Assembly (NCBI GenBank): GCA_905221605.1
Contig: CAJNDS010000136.1
Coordinates: 635,001-699,000, forward strand
Origin: Symbiodinium natans
Lineage: Eukaryota; Sar; Dinophyceae; Suessiales; Symbiodiniaceae
Direction of reading: 5' to 3'
Length of the DNA: 64,000 nt
Shown: piece after piece, positions 21,715 to 32,090 of the stretch
Layout: each line of letters starts with the position of its first letter
How positions within the stretch are numbered: position 1 is the stretch's first letter
The notes under the pieces: model-generated
Told to the model about the DNA's origin: nothing
What the model saw: only the letters and a program-made list of their open reading frames with translations
Databases searched by the model: none
Translations under genes and position numbers: made by a program

Positions 21715-21885
21715 TTCGCCAAGGACTCTCTTGAGCTTGTTTTCCGCCGTCTCAAACTCAGAACCCCCGTTCAGGTTTGGGTTCTGGGATTTGGGGCCTG
21801 CCGCATACCTGCCCGCCCCAGAACGCTTGGAATTGAAAGCTGCCAAGCTTTGATCCAAGGAGCAACCGACTTGTACAGGGTTTAG
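21715..21885 (+). pseudogene. Exon-like shard, 56 open codons with stop
   Basis: The frame reads FAKDSLELVFRRLKLRTP, VQVWVLGFGACRIPARP, TLGIESCQALIQGATDLYR and is stopped by the TAG of the adjoining TTTAGGG array. It is among the longest protein-like frames in the left mosaic. Alternating helix and strand character suggests a globular domain. Family unknown. Confidence 0.45.
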
Positions 21886-22264
21886 GGTTTAGGGTCTAGG
21901 GTCTAGGGTTTGGGGCGTCCTTTGGGCATTGCTAGTAATTTCGGCGAGACTTCCGACACCGAAGGGTTTGGGATGTAGGGATGGCGGGAGGTGTCGGGCT
22001 ACCCTAAACCCTAGGCCCTAAAGGCCCTAAACGCCCTAAACGCCCTAAACCCTAAACCCTAAACCTTGACTGAGGTTTGCTTTGTGGTTCGCGGCCTTTG
22101 GCTTCTCGAACTACCTTTGCGTCACAAAGGACTTGCTCCAGGGTCTAAATCAGAGACTTGTATTAGTTTAGGGTTTAGGGTTTAAGTTTTAGGGTTTAGG
22201 GTTTAGGGTCCTTTGCTGCAACATGGTTGCTGCTCACCTTCAACGCGCAAAACCTTCCTTTTTT

Positions 22265-22326
22265 TGGTAGAAACGTGCATACATATATATATATATATAT
22301 ACACACATATATATATATATATATGT
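22265..22326. repeat. TA/CA microsatellite
   Basis: ATATAT tract interrupted by ACACAC. The 22.2-22.5 kb interval around it holds no supported gene. Confidence 0.9.
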
Positions 22327-23172
22327 GGCAGGAACCTTTATGTATGATATGACCTTTTAATTGTTCTCCACACACAACACACCCACACACGCACACTTTG
22401 TTCCTTTCTTCTAGACGAGATCGTTGCAAAAGGGGGTTCCCCAGTTCCCCCCCTAGAGCAGGGTTGAGCCCGCTCATTCCTTCCATTTTGCCTTCTTCAT
22501 CCTCCGTCTCCTCTTCAACCTCTTCTTTGGCTTTTTCTTACAAAGGAGACAGGAAAAGCTAATGGCAGACTCCAGTAATTCTCCCTCTGTTGCCTTCTTT
22601 CTCGTGTTCCGACGTCTTCTGTTCCGTCTTCTATTCGAGTAGATTGAAAGGAATATGTCGGTAAAAGGTGTTCACCCTCCCGCAACCTCTTCTTTGGCTG
22701 TGTTCTTACAAAGGAGAAAGGATAAAATGCAAGAAGATGAGTCAAAATAAGACAGGTCAAAAAGAAGCAACCTGACGATCAGAGAGAGGGAAGAAAACAT
22801 TGTTTTGTGAGTTGCAGAGAGGGGCTCCCTCTCCCCCTGGAGCAGGGTTGATTTCCTGTGTTCGCTCTAATTTGCCTTCTTTCTCTCCTGCGTGCCTATG
22901 TCTTCTGTTCATGGTTTGAGGAGATTCAAAGGGACAGATAACAAAGGCGAAAAAGTTTCCCTGTCCCTTTCGCTGTCCTTGATCTTAAGAATCTTGTCTT
23001 TTCTCAGTCAGCAAGAGAGGAAGACACAGTAGAAGGGAAACAGCAAGGAACGCTTGAAAAAAACAACGGGTACATAAGAGGAAGAAGAAGAAACTCCCTC
23101 TCCGCTCTTCTCGATCTTGTTCAGCTCTCTTCTTGCAGATCATCTCCTACCTTCATCCTTCGCATTCTCTCT

Positions 23173-23214
<42 letters not shown>

Positions 23215-23217
23215 TTG

Positions 23218-23376
23218 TTCCTTTCTTCCAGACGAGAAGCAAATGGATAAGACGAGATGGAAAGAGACATTCTTTGCTTCGCTGCAGATTGTGGGAAGAA
23301 AACAATGAGTTTAGAATCCAACAGTAGACTGCTTGGGGAACAAGGCTTCCCTTTGCTCTTTTTGTGAAAGTCGGGC
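23218..23376. repeat. 159-bp segment inverted relative to copy B
   Basis: Left flank CTCTTCTTTG and right flank CAGTGCGAAGAAATTC match copy B in direct orientation, but the text between (TTCCTTTCTTCCAGACGAG to GAAAGTCGGGC) is the reverse complement of 25168-25327. The breakpoints are precise within a base or two. Confidence 0.9.
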
Positions 23377-23620
23377 ATACAACAGTGCGAAGAAATTCTC
23401 CCTCCCCTCTTATCCCTGTTCTATAGTCTATCTCGTTACAGAAAGACAAATACATATACAAGGCGCCAATTTCAGTCACTACTCATCCTGCCTCGTCTTT
23501 CTTTTCCCACTTCTGTTGCGCTTTTCTTACAGCAGGAAAACGGAACATGCAAGAATGCACATGAATCTCGCCACCATCATCCTCGCTCGTCTCTCTTACC
23601 TCCCTTCTCTCTTCTTTGTT

Positions 23621-24050
23621 CCCCACCCTCGGTGTGGGGTTGTTTGATTTTAAACTCAACTCTTCTCCTCGCCCGGGACTCTTCTCCTCGCCCGGAACTC
23701 TTCTCCTCGCCCGGTCTACTCCTCGCTCATCCCTGGAGCGCCCAACCCCAAAGTGTCCCTGGAGTGCCCAACTCTAGAGTGGCCCTGGAGTGCCCAACCC
23801 CAGACAACCCCAGCCCAGCCCCAGAGTCTCCCTAGGGCGCCCAACCCCACCGTTTCCAGGAGTGCCCAGCCCAGAGTCTCCAACCCCAGAGTCCCTGGAG
23901 GCCCAACCCCAGAGGCCCAGTGCCCAAACCCAGAGTCTCCCTGAAGCCCAACCGCAGTGTCCCCCTGGAGCGCCCAGCCCCAGAGTGTTGCTGGAGTGCC
24001 CAACCCCAGAGTATCTCTACCAAGAGAGGGTGGGGATGTTCGAAGCCAAA
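23621..24050. mobile_element. ~430-bp insertion with 10-bp inverted ends, absent from copy B
   Basis: Copy B joins CTCTTCTTTG directly to CTTTCTTTTACACGTGAC, whereas copy A has about 430 GC-rich bases there. The insert starts CCCCACCCTC (23621) and near its end carries the complement GAGGGTGGGG (24026-24035). Inside are 19-bp CTCTTCTCCTCGCCCGG repeats (23668-23718) and a CCCAACCCCAGAG minisatellite. No target duplication is clear. Confidence 0.7.
23725..24015 (+). repeat. CCCAACCCCAGAGT minisatellite
   Basis: Units of about 21-30 bp built from GTCCCTGGAGYGCCCAACCC. Proline/serine- and glycine/leucine-rich frames are its translations. Confidence 0.88.
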
Positions 24051-24689
24051 TATTTTCTTACACACGTGACAATGAATACACAAGAGGACAAGGAAAAGAG
24101 AAGTTAATGGACGGGAAAAGAGGGGAGGATGGATTGTTTTTGTTCGTGGCAAGAAGGAAGGCCGCTGAGTGCCCTTACACCCTCTCTTTTGCTTTCTTTC
24201 TCTCCTGCGTTGCCAGGTTTTCTGTTCTTTTGTGCTTAGGAAATTCAAGGGAACTGCAAAAAAAAAGAGGAAGACGCTTTCCTTGTCCCTTTTCGTTGCC
24301 CTTGCTCTTTGCTTTTCTCATTCAGCGAGAGAGGAAAAAACAATAAAGAATGGACAAAAGTAGGAAGAAGTGTTCCTTGCCCCTTGTCGTTGCCCTTGCT
24401 CTCTTCTTTTCTCGTTCAGCGAGAGAGGAAGAGATTGTAGGACGAAAACAGCAAAGAATGAACCAGAGTGCTTCTCTCTATTATCTTATTGAGAAGAATG
24501 AGCGCATAAGACTGGGAGGAAACGCACTCCTCGCTTTTCCGTCTGCTTTGGCTCTTTTCTTGCATACGAAACAAATGAATACACAAAAAGGCATGAAGAG
24601 ACAACTGGGAGAAAACGACAAGGAGCTGACCCGAGTGCTTGTCTTCTCTTACGGGCAAAATAAGATAGGTCAAAAAGAAGCAAATGGAC

Positions 24690-25095
24690 TATCAGAGAGA
24701 GGGAAGAAAACATTGTTTTGTGAGTTGCAGAGAGGGGCTCCCTCGCCCCCTGGAGCAGGGTTAATTTCCTGTGTTCGCTCTAATTTGCCTTCTTTCTCTC
24801 CTGCGTGCCTATGTCTTCTGTTCATGGTTTGAGGAGATTCACAGGGACAGATAACAAAGGCGAAAAAGGTTTCCCTGTCCCTTCCGCTGTCCTTGATCTT
24901 AAGAATCTTGTCTTTTCTCAGTCAGCAAGAGAGGAAGACGCAGTAGAAGGGAAACAGCAAGGAATGCTTGGAAAAAAACAACGGATACATAAGCGGAAGA
25001 AAAAGAAGAAGAAACTCCCTCTCCTCTCTTCTCGATCTTGATCAGCTCTCTTCTTGCAGATCATCTCCTACCTTCATCCTTCGCTTTCTCTCTCT

Positions 25096-25165
<70 letters not shown>

Positions 25166-25910
25166 TTGCCCGACTTTCACAAAAAGAGCAAAGGGAAACC
25201 TTGTTCCCCAAGCAGTCTACTGTTGGATTCTAAACTCATGGTTTTTCTTCCCACAATCTGCAGCGAAGCAAAGAATGTCTCTTTCCATCTTGTCTTATCC
25301 ATTTGCTTCTCGTCTGGAAGAAAGGAATACGACAGGGCGAAGAAATTCCCTCTGCCCTCTTATCCCTGTTCTGTAGTCTATCTCGTTACAGAAAGACAAA
25401 TACATATGCAAGGCGCCAATTTCACTCACTACTCATCCTGCATCGTCTTTGTTTTCCCACTTCTTTAGCGCTTTTCTTACAGCAGGAAAACTGAACATGC
25501 AAGAATACACATGAATCTCGCCACCATCATCCTCTCTCGTCTCTCTTATCTCTCCTCTCTCTTCTTTGCTTTCTTTTACACGTGACAAATGAATACACAA
25601 GAGGACAAGGAAAAGAGAAGCTAATGGACGGGAAAAGAGGGGAGGATGGATTGTTTTTGTTCGTGGCAAGAAGGGAGGCCGCTGAGTGCCCTTACACCCT
25701 CTCTTTGCTTTCTTTCTCTCCTGCGTTCCCAGGTCTTCTGTTCTTTTTTGCTTAGGAAACTCAAGGGAACTGCTAAAGAAACGAAGAAGAAGTTCTCCTT
25801 GTCCCTTTTCGGTGGCCTTGCTCTTTTCTTTTCTCACTCAGCGAGAGAGGAAGAGACTGCACAACAAAGAATGGACAAGAGCGCTTCTCTCTTATCTTAT
25901 TCAGAAAATG
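24690..25910. repeat. Segmental duplication, copy B
   Basis: Partner of copy A; see there. It has a CT/CTGT run at 25091-25160, lacks the minisatellite insertion, and carries the 159-bp segment in opposite orientation (25168-25327). A shorter related stretch (GCTCTTTTCTTTTCTC, CAGCGAGAGAGGAAGA) also recurs at 24395-24440, so the duplication history has more than two steps. Confidence 0.88.
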
Positions 25911-27270
25911 GATAGGTCAGAGGAGGAAGAAACCCCCCCTGTCCTCAGTCTCCATGTCTTCTCTTCTTTTCTCTTCTCTTCTTTACGTGTTCATCAAAGC
26001 GTGCAAAGGAAACTCCATTCGCACCCTTTCCTTTCTGTCTTCTTCAAAGGAAAAGCGGAAGGCAAGGCACAAACCGAAGACAAAAGAACAAACGATCAGA
26101 AGAAGGAAACATTATATAGACTGAAAAGGCTATCCTTCTTGTTTCTCATTGTTTTTCCATCGCTCTCTCTCTTCAATTCTATCCAGATATTTTCTTTTTC
26201 CTTTTGACGAGGAAAATGGAAAGAGAAGGTCCTTTCTCTTCGTCCCTCGTGTTCTTTCCAAAAAACGAAGAGTATATGCGTTGTGTGAAAAGGTAGAAAT
26301 TCTAACGCGTCGCGCAGGTATATAGGATGTATGTGTTGCATGAACAGCTAGGAATTTCTACCCACATCGTGTAGGTATGTAGCGTATCTGTATTGTATAT
26401 CAAATAAAGAAATGGAGAAGAAAGGGCGGTAATCCTGAACCGAAAGACTAGGAAGTATTTGAGGGCATTGGTGTTTTTGTATGTAAACATGGGTTGTCAT
26501 TTCAATGTTTCCCAAAGGGTCACCGAAAACAATTATCATTTCTCACACATGAATTATCCCCAATAGTCCAATAGTCACAAATAAATATCTCATAAACCCT
26601 ACCCATTTTTCTTACGTTTAGATTTCTAAGCACCGTATTCGATTAAGGCTAGGGTCAAACCCTATTCCAAGCTGTACGCATGCTTCTGTAGTTTTGGGAC
26701 ATTGCCTTCCTAAACCTATTCTTTTAACGTTGCAGGCCAAAACATATGCATGAACCTTCTTTGTTTGAGGTTTTGCGCCGGACGCTGAGGTCTAATAATT
26801 CTAGATTCCTAAACCACGCACCTGGGCACGACGAGGTTGCGGGAGAGGGGGGGAGGGGCGCGAGCCTTATGGCTGAAGCTAGTTCGTTTAATGCTTAAGC
26901 CTAACCCTATTCCTAAACCTTATTCGTCCAAGGGTTAGGACCAAAGCATATTCGTTTCGCTTCAGCAATCGAGCGCCTGGGAGATTTCAGAGTGAAAAAA
27001 AACGCTTCCCTTGGACAAAACATCAGGGGAATGGGAATCGAAGCGGCAAAAAACTCAAGGGGCTTCTTCAAAATCGAGGGGAAAAAGAGGATGTCCAAGA
27101 ATTTCAAGGGAATCAGGCCGAAACTCAAGAGACTCCAGCCGAGTTTGAGGGTATTTTTTCCTTTTCTTCAGGAGAAACAACTCGGAGGATATTTTTCATG
27201 CGAAGATTGTTGATACTTAACGAAAATGCCACAGAGGCCACTTAAGATTTGAAAAGGCCCCTTGCATTCT
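25911..27270. other. Unique AT-leaning region without a supported gene
   Basis: It holds decayed purine/pyrimidine DNA, an imperfect ~45-bp direct repeat near 26293-26395 (TTCTA..GGTATATAGGATGT and TTTCTAC..GGTATGTAGCGTAT), and degenerate AAACCCTATTCC-like motifs. The longest frame, about 73 codons at 26992-27213, is lysine-rich and unrecognised. I see no splice or promoter signal that would support it. Confidence 0.55.
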
Positions 27271-27289
27271 TTTAAAACCCTTGAAAATT

Positions 27290-29815
27290 GCAAAGAAACA
27301 AATATTCTGGGGAATTTAGGAATTTAAGGAATTCAAGGAATTTCAGAAGTTCTAATTCGTCTGGGTTTCCGGCCCGCTGGAATTAGGAAATTAGGAATTT
27401 AGGAGTTTTGGCCTTCAGCCGAAATTCCTAAATTCATAAATTCCTAAATCCCGGGAAGTAGGAATTTAGGAATTCAGGAGTTTTGGCCTGAAGCCGAAAT
27501 ACCTAAATTCCTAAATTGCCAATTCCAGCGGGCCGGAAACCCAGAGGAATTAGAACTTCTGAAAATCCTTGAATTCCTGAAATTCCTAAATTCCTAATTC
27601 CCGGGAATTAGGAATTTAGGAATTTAGGAATTTCGGTTACAGGCCCAAAACTCCTAAATTCCTAAATTCCTAATTCCAGCGGGGCGGAAACCCAGAAGAA
27701 TTAGGACTTCTGAAATTCCTTGAATTCCTTAAATTCCTAAATTCCTAATTCCCGGGAATTAGGAATTTAGGAATTTAGGAATTTCGGCTGAATGCTAAAA
27801 TTCCTAAATTCCTAAATCCCTAATTTCCGGGAATTGGGAATTTAGGAATTTAAGGAATTCAAGGAATTTCCGAAGTTCTAATTCCTCTGGGTTTCCGGCC
27901 CGCTGGAATTAGCAATTTAGGAATTTAGGAATTTCAGCTACAGCCCAAAACTCTTAAATTTCTAAATTCCTAATTCCCGGGAATTAGGAATTTAGGAATT
28001 TAGGAATTTCGGCTACAGGCCAGAACTCCTAAATTCCTAATTCCAGCGGGCCGGAAACCCAGAGGAATTAGAACTTCTGAAATTCCTTGAATTCCTTAAA
28101 TTCCTAAATTCCTAATTCCAGCGGGCCGGAAACCCAGAAGAATTAGAACTTCTGAAATTCCTTGAATTCCTTAAATTCCTAAATTCCTAAAATTCCCGGG
28201 AATTAGGAATTTAGGAATTTCGGCTCAAGGCCAAAACTCCTAAATTCCTAATTCCAGCGGGCCGGAAACCCAGAAGAATTAGAACTTCTGAAATTCCTTG
28301 AATTCCTTAAATTTCTAAATTCCTAATTCCCGGGAATTAGGAATTTAGAAATTTAAGGAATTCAAGGAATTTCAGAAGTTCTAATTCTTCTGGGTTTCCG
28401 GCCCGCTGGAATTAGGAATTTAGGAGTTTTGGCCTTGAGCCGAAATTCCTAAATTCCTAATTCCCGGGAATTTTAGGAATTTAGGAATTTAAGGAATTCA
28501 AGGAATTTCAGAAGTTCTAAGTCTTCTGGGTTTCCGGCCCGCTGGAATTAGGAATTTAGGAATTTAGGATTTTCGGCCTGTAGCCGAAATTCCTAAATTC
28601 ATAAATTCCTAATTTCCGGGAATTAGGAATTTAGAAATTTAAGGAATTCAAGGAATTTCAGAAGTTCTAATTCCTTTGGGTTTCCGGCCCGCTGGAATTA
28701 GGAATTTAGGAATTTAGGAGTTTTGGCCTGTAGCCGAAATTCCTAAATTCCTAAATTCCTAATTCCCGGGAATTAGGAATTTAGGAATTTAAGGAATTCA
28801 AGGAATTTCAGAAGTTCTAATTCCTCTGGGTTTCCGGCCCGCTGGAATTAAGAATTTAGGAATTTATGATTTTCGGCCTTTAGCCTCCTAAATTCCTAAA
28901 TGCCTAATTTCCGGGAATTAGGAATTTAGGAATTTAAGGAATTCAAGGAATTTCAGAAGTTCTAATTTCTCTGGGTTTCTGGCCCGCTTTCCCTAAATTC
29001 TTAAATTCCTAATTCCCGGGAATTAGGAATTTAGGGATTTAGGAATTTCGGCTCAAGGCCAAAACTCCTAAATTCCTAAATTCCTAATTTACGGGAATTA
29101 GGAATTTAGGAATTTAAGGAATTCAAGGAATTTCAGAAGTTCTAATTCCTCTGGGTTTCTGGCATTAAGAAGTTAGGAATTTAAGAATTTCGGCTACAGG
29201 CCAAAACTCCTAAATTCCTAAATTCCTAATTCCCGGAAATTAGGAATTTAGGAATTTAGGAATTTCGGCTACAGGCCCAAAACTCCTAAATTCCTAAATT
29301 CCTAATTCCAGGGGGCCGGAAACCCAGAGGAATTAGAACTTCTGAAATTCCTTGAAGTCCTTAAATTCCTAAATTCCTAATTCCGGGAATTAGGAATTTA
29401 GGAATTTAGGAATTTCGGCTCAAGGCCAAAACTCCTAAATTCCTAAATTCCTAATTCCGGGAATTAGGAATTCAGAAATTTAAGGAATTCAAGGAATTTC
29501 AGAAGTTCTAATTCCTCTGGGTTTCTGGCCCGCTGGAATTAGGAATTGAGGAATTTAGGAGTTTTTGCCTTAAGCCGAAATTCCTAAATTCCTAATTCCC
29601 GGGAATTAGGAATTGAGGAATTTAGGAATTCAGGCCTTAAGCCGAAACTCCTAAATTCCTCAATTCCTAATTCCGGGGAATCAGGAATTTAGGAATTTAG
29701 GAATTCGGGCCTTAAGCCGAAACTCCTAAATTCATTAATTCCTAATTTCAAGGAATTAGGAATTTAGGAGTTTCGGCTTAAGGCCTGAATTTGTTAAATT
29801 TCTAATTCTTTATAT
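27290..29815. repeat. Palindromic satellite built on AATTCCCGGGAATT
   Basis: Units of about 136-151 bp combine AATTCCCGGGAATTAGGAAT palindromes, the AAGGAATTCAAGGAATTTCA arm, and a GC spacer CTGGGTTTCCGGCCCGCTGG. The spacer runs forward near 27361, 27888, 28390, 28526, 28677, 28827, 28971 and 29518, and in reverse (CCAGCGGGCCGGAAACCCAG) near 27525, 27676, 28043, 28117, 28254 and 29307. A second spacer, TTTCGGCTACAGGCC, also appears in both orientations. No protein frame is supported. Confidence 0.92.
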
Positions 29816-29888
29816 TGGAGTAAGGAGGCAAGGACAAAGGTCAAATGATACGTAAAGGTTCCTCTTACATATATATATATATATATGA

Positions 29889-29971
29889 GCTACCCCCCCC
29901 CCCCCCCAGTGACCTACCCTTTTCCGCCTTGTCCCAAGTCACCCAGCTGAGGGGGGGGGGGGGGGGGTAGC
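29889..29971. mobile_element. 83-bp miniature of the 2.1 kb TIR element
   Basis: It starts GCTACC plus C-run and ends G-run plus GGTAGC, and is flanked by TA tracts on both sides. Its interior AGTGACCTACCCTTTTCCGC and TTGTCCCAAGTCACCC matches the right end of the 2404-4513 element (reverse complement of about 4460-4501) with about three differences. It therefore appears to be a deletion derivative retaining little more than one terminus. Confidence 0.82.
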
Positions 29972-30110
29972 ATATATCTATATATATATATACATACATA
30001 CATACATATATATATATATGTGTACATATGTACATATGTATATGTATGTGTATGTGTATACGTGTATGTATATGTGTACATATATATATACTTTTATATA
30101 CACTCACATG
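29972..30110. repeat. TA/CATA/GTATG microsatellite
   Basis: Runs of TATATA, CATACATA and GTATGTGTATG flank the miniature element. Tyr/Ile- and His-rich frames are repeat translations. Confidence 0.9.
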
Positions 30111-30545
30111 AGTGTTTTGTTCATCTTCTGTATTCGAACATGGAAACAACAACATATATGCAGTGTAATGTAACATCATGCAGTATCATGCGGACTCACA
30201 TCCTGCATTTGACGCAAAGTGGCGTATACCTCCTCAACCAAGGGGCTTCAATCCCTCAGCCTCCCTAAACCCTAAACCCTCAACCCTCAACCCTAAACCC
30301 TAACCCTGAACCCTAAACCCTAACCCCCCCCCCCCCCGAGATACTGTATTTCGAGATGGCCCTCACCCAGGTGCATCATGACATTCACGCCCTACACTAA
30401 ACCCTAAACCCTAAGCCCAAAAACATCCCAAAACCTTCCCTCCCCACCCCCCAGAAAACTCTTCAGGTGCCAAGGGGACCCAAATTTCCTGGGCATCCTA
30501 AACCCTAAACCCTAAACCCTAAACCCTAAACCCTAAACCCTAAAC

Positions 30546-30663
30546 CGCGCTTTTCTCCAGGAGGATCTCCCCTACCGCGGCCTGGCGCGGAAGTCGCAGC
30601 CTCGGCGTGGTTCTGGGCAGCCCCAGGTCCGGGGACCAACTTTGGGGGTTTACGATAACAAGG
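30546..30663 (+). pseudogene. Exon-like shard, arginine-rich
   Basis: The open frame RAFLQEDLPYRGLARKSQPR continues RGSGQPQVRGPTLGVYDNKG between a CCCTAAA and a TTTAGGG array. TTTTCTCCAG|GAG could act as an internal acceptor. Family unknown. Confidence 0.4.
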
Positions 30664-31280
30664 GTTTGGGGTGTAGGGTTTAGGGTTTAGGGTTTAGGGT
30701 TTAGGGTTTAGGGTTTAGGGTTTAGGGTTGGGGACCCCTAAAACGGACTCCCAAACAGTCGGACCCCCTTCAAATAAGGACCCCAACAAGGTACCCCCCG
30801 CCCCCAATCTCAGAAAGCAGCAAATGAATCCTAAGCTTGGGGTCATCTACCCTCACTCCTATCAAGATAGTATGAGCCGTAAACCCTTTGAGAGCTCATC
30901 CCTGGGCCTCTCAAAACTTACAGTCTAGTGGATGATACCCTACTAATTAAACTAAGGGGTATTGAAGAGAGGCCCCAGGACTACTCTATACTTCTGCAAC
31001 CCCTTGTTCTTACAAGGGAAGGGGGGGATTAGGGCCCTATATATGCCCTTTGAGGGATTGTCTAGGGTACCTCGTTCCCTCATTCCCTATTAACAACCAG
31101 GCAGACAAGCCCTCTTCAGGTTTAGGGGTCCATTGGTCCCCAAGGGAGCCCTTTGGGCGGAAGGCTTGTTTAGGGTTCAGGGTTTAGGGTTTAGGGTTTA
31201 GGGTTTAGGGTTTAGGGTTTAGGGTTCAGGGTTTAGGGTTTAGGGTGTAGGGTGTAGGGTTTAGGGTTTAGGGGTTTCCA

Positions 31281-31352
31281 TGCTTTGCCCACGTCGGGCT
31301 CAAGAGATTCGATGTCGGAGCTTTCTGCGAAGGTGCAGGGCCATCCTGGGTC
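31281..31352 (+). pseudogene. Exon-like shard (unrecognised)
   Basis: Directly after a TTTAGGG array the frame reads PCFAHVGLKRFDVGAFCEG and AGPSWVLR. Aromatic/glycine composition looks protein-like. Family unknown. Confidence 0.35.
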
Positions 31353-31539
31353 CTCAGGCCCCTTAAGGACCCTAAGATCTCTCAGAAGCCCAAATGCCTC
31401 ACAGAGCCCTGAAGCCCTAGGAGCCCTAAAACCTAAACTTTTGGCCCTTAATTAAGCCCTAGAGCCCTGGAGCCCTAAAGCCCCTAAACCCTAAACTCTT
31501 CAACCAGAGCCCGATAAAGGCCCAGAAGCCCAAGGTTAG

Positions 31540-31641
31540 GCATCGACGTGCTGCAACTGGAGCGTTACAAAGAGACGTTCGATCGGTACGACGAGGCGCG
31601 CGGCTTTACATGCCCTTACCGAATTCACTGTGCTGCTTCGG
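31540..31641 (+). pseudogene. Exon-like shard with an EF-hand-like segment
   Basis: After AAGGTTAG the frame reads GIDVLQLERYKETFDRYDEA then RGFTCPYRIHCAAS. The stretch ETFDRYDEARGF resembles the helix-to-loop start of calcium-binding EF-hands (E-x-F-D-x-x-D), but the loop lacks the full set of acidic ligands. The match is short and tentative. Confidence 0.38.
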
Positions 31642-31668
31642 GCTTTAGGGTTTTGGGTTTGAGGGGAT

Positions 31669-31759
31669 ACCTGGGACTCTATTTCACCTACAGTTCAGTA
31701 GAAACTGCCCCTGAATAATTAGGTAGAACCCACAACACTGCAGGTAAAGAGTCCCAGGT
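31669..31759. mobile_element. Short TIR element, family B
   Basis: Ends ACCTGGGACTCTATTTCACC and GGTAAAGAGTCCCAGGT are near-perfect inverted repeats. About 91 bp. Confidence 0.85.
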
Positions 31760-32014
31760 AAGCTTTAGGGTTTAGCTGTCACACGGTGCGTAGGTTTAGG
31801 GTTGGAGGTTAGGGTTTAGGGTTGCGGTCCCACCCCGTCCCCCCTGTAGTTGGGGGGGGTGGGGCTTAGGCTTTAAGGTTTAGGGTTTAAGGTTTAGGGT
31901 TGAGGGGAGGGGGGTTTGAATCCCTTTAAAGGAGGGATATCATGCGGGGCGGGCGGGGGGACCAGCCAACCGCGAACGGCAATCATATACATATATATAT
32001 ATATATATGTATAT

Positions 32015-32025
32015 GTCTCTCTCTC

Positions 32026-32058
<33 letters not shown>

Positions 32059-32090
32059 TTCTGTGTGTGTGTGTCTCTCTCTCTCTCTCG
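32015..32090 (+). repeat. CT/GT microsatellite beside a TA tract
   Basis: CTCTCT runs with a TGTGTG interruption, preceded by a TA tract. Ser/Leu-rich and Arg/Glu-rich frames are artefacts. Confidence 0.9.

Larger units (their letters stand above)
9958..22210. other. Mosaic of telomere-type arrays, short elements and unique shards (left)
   Basis: Roughly 45 short arrays of TTTAGGG or CCCTAAA, in both orientations, separate unique pieces of about 50-250 bp. The pieces are either members of short TIR families or GC-balanced shards with one open frame. Array orientation changes often and follows no simple alternation. Stretches not listed separately hold only degenerate array DNA or unrecognised unique sequence. 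Confidence 0.85.
22777..24440. repeat. Segmental duplication, copy A
   Basis: Pyrimidine/purine-rich DNA whose text (TTTTGTGAGTTGCAGAGAGG, CCTGCGTGCCTATGTCTTCT, CAGCAAGAGAGGAAGACACA) repeats in copy B with a few per cent divergence. The offset is 1913 bp at the start and about 1516 bp later, because copy A carries an extra insertion at 23620-24050. No coding frame is conserved between the copies. A long CT run lies at 23169-23210. Confidence 0.88.

Noticed and set aside
10503-22200. CRISPR-like pattern of repeats separated by unique spacers
   Set aside because: Arrays are heptamers of variable length and orientation, spacers vary from tens to hundreds of bases, and the genome is eukaryotic.
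22500-26210. Frames of up to 173 codons across the CT/GA-rich duplication
   Set aside because: Frames are not conserved between the two duplicate copies, several overlap, and composition follows the purine/pyrimidine skew.
30728-30928. 66-codon Lys/Pro/Ser-rich frame as a gene
   Set aside because: It overlaps dispersed-element text (GGGGTCATCTACCCT and related), so openness is not independent evidence.
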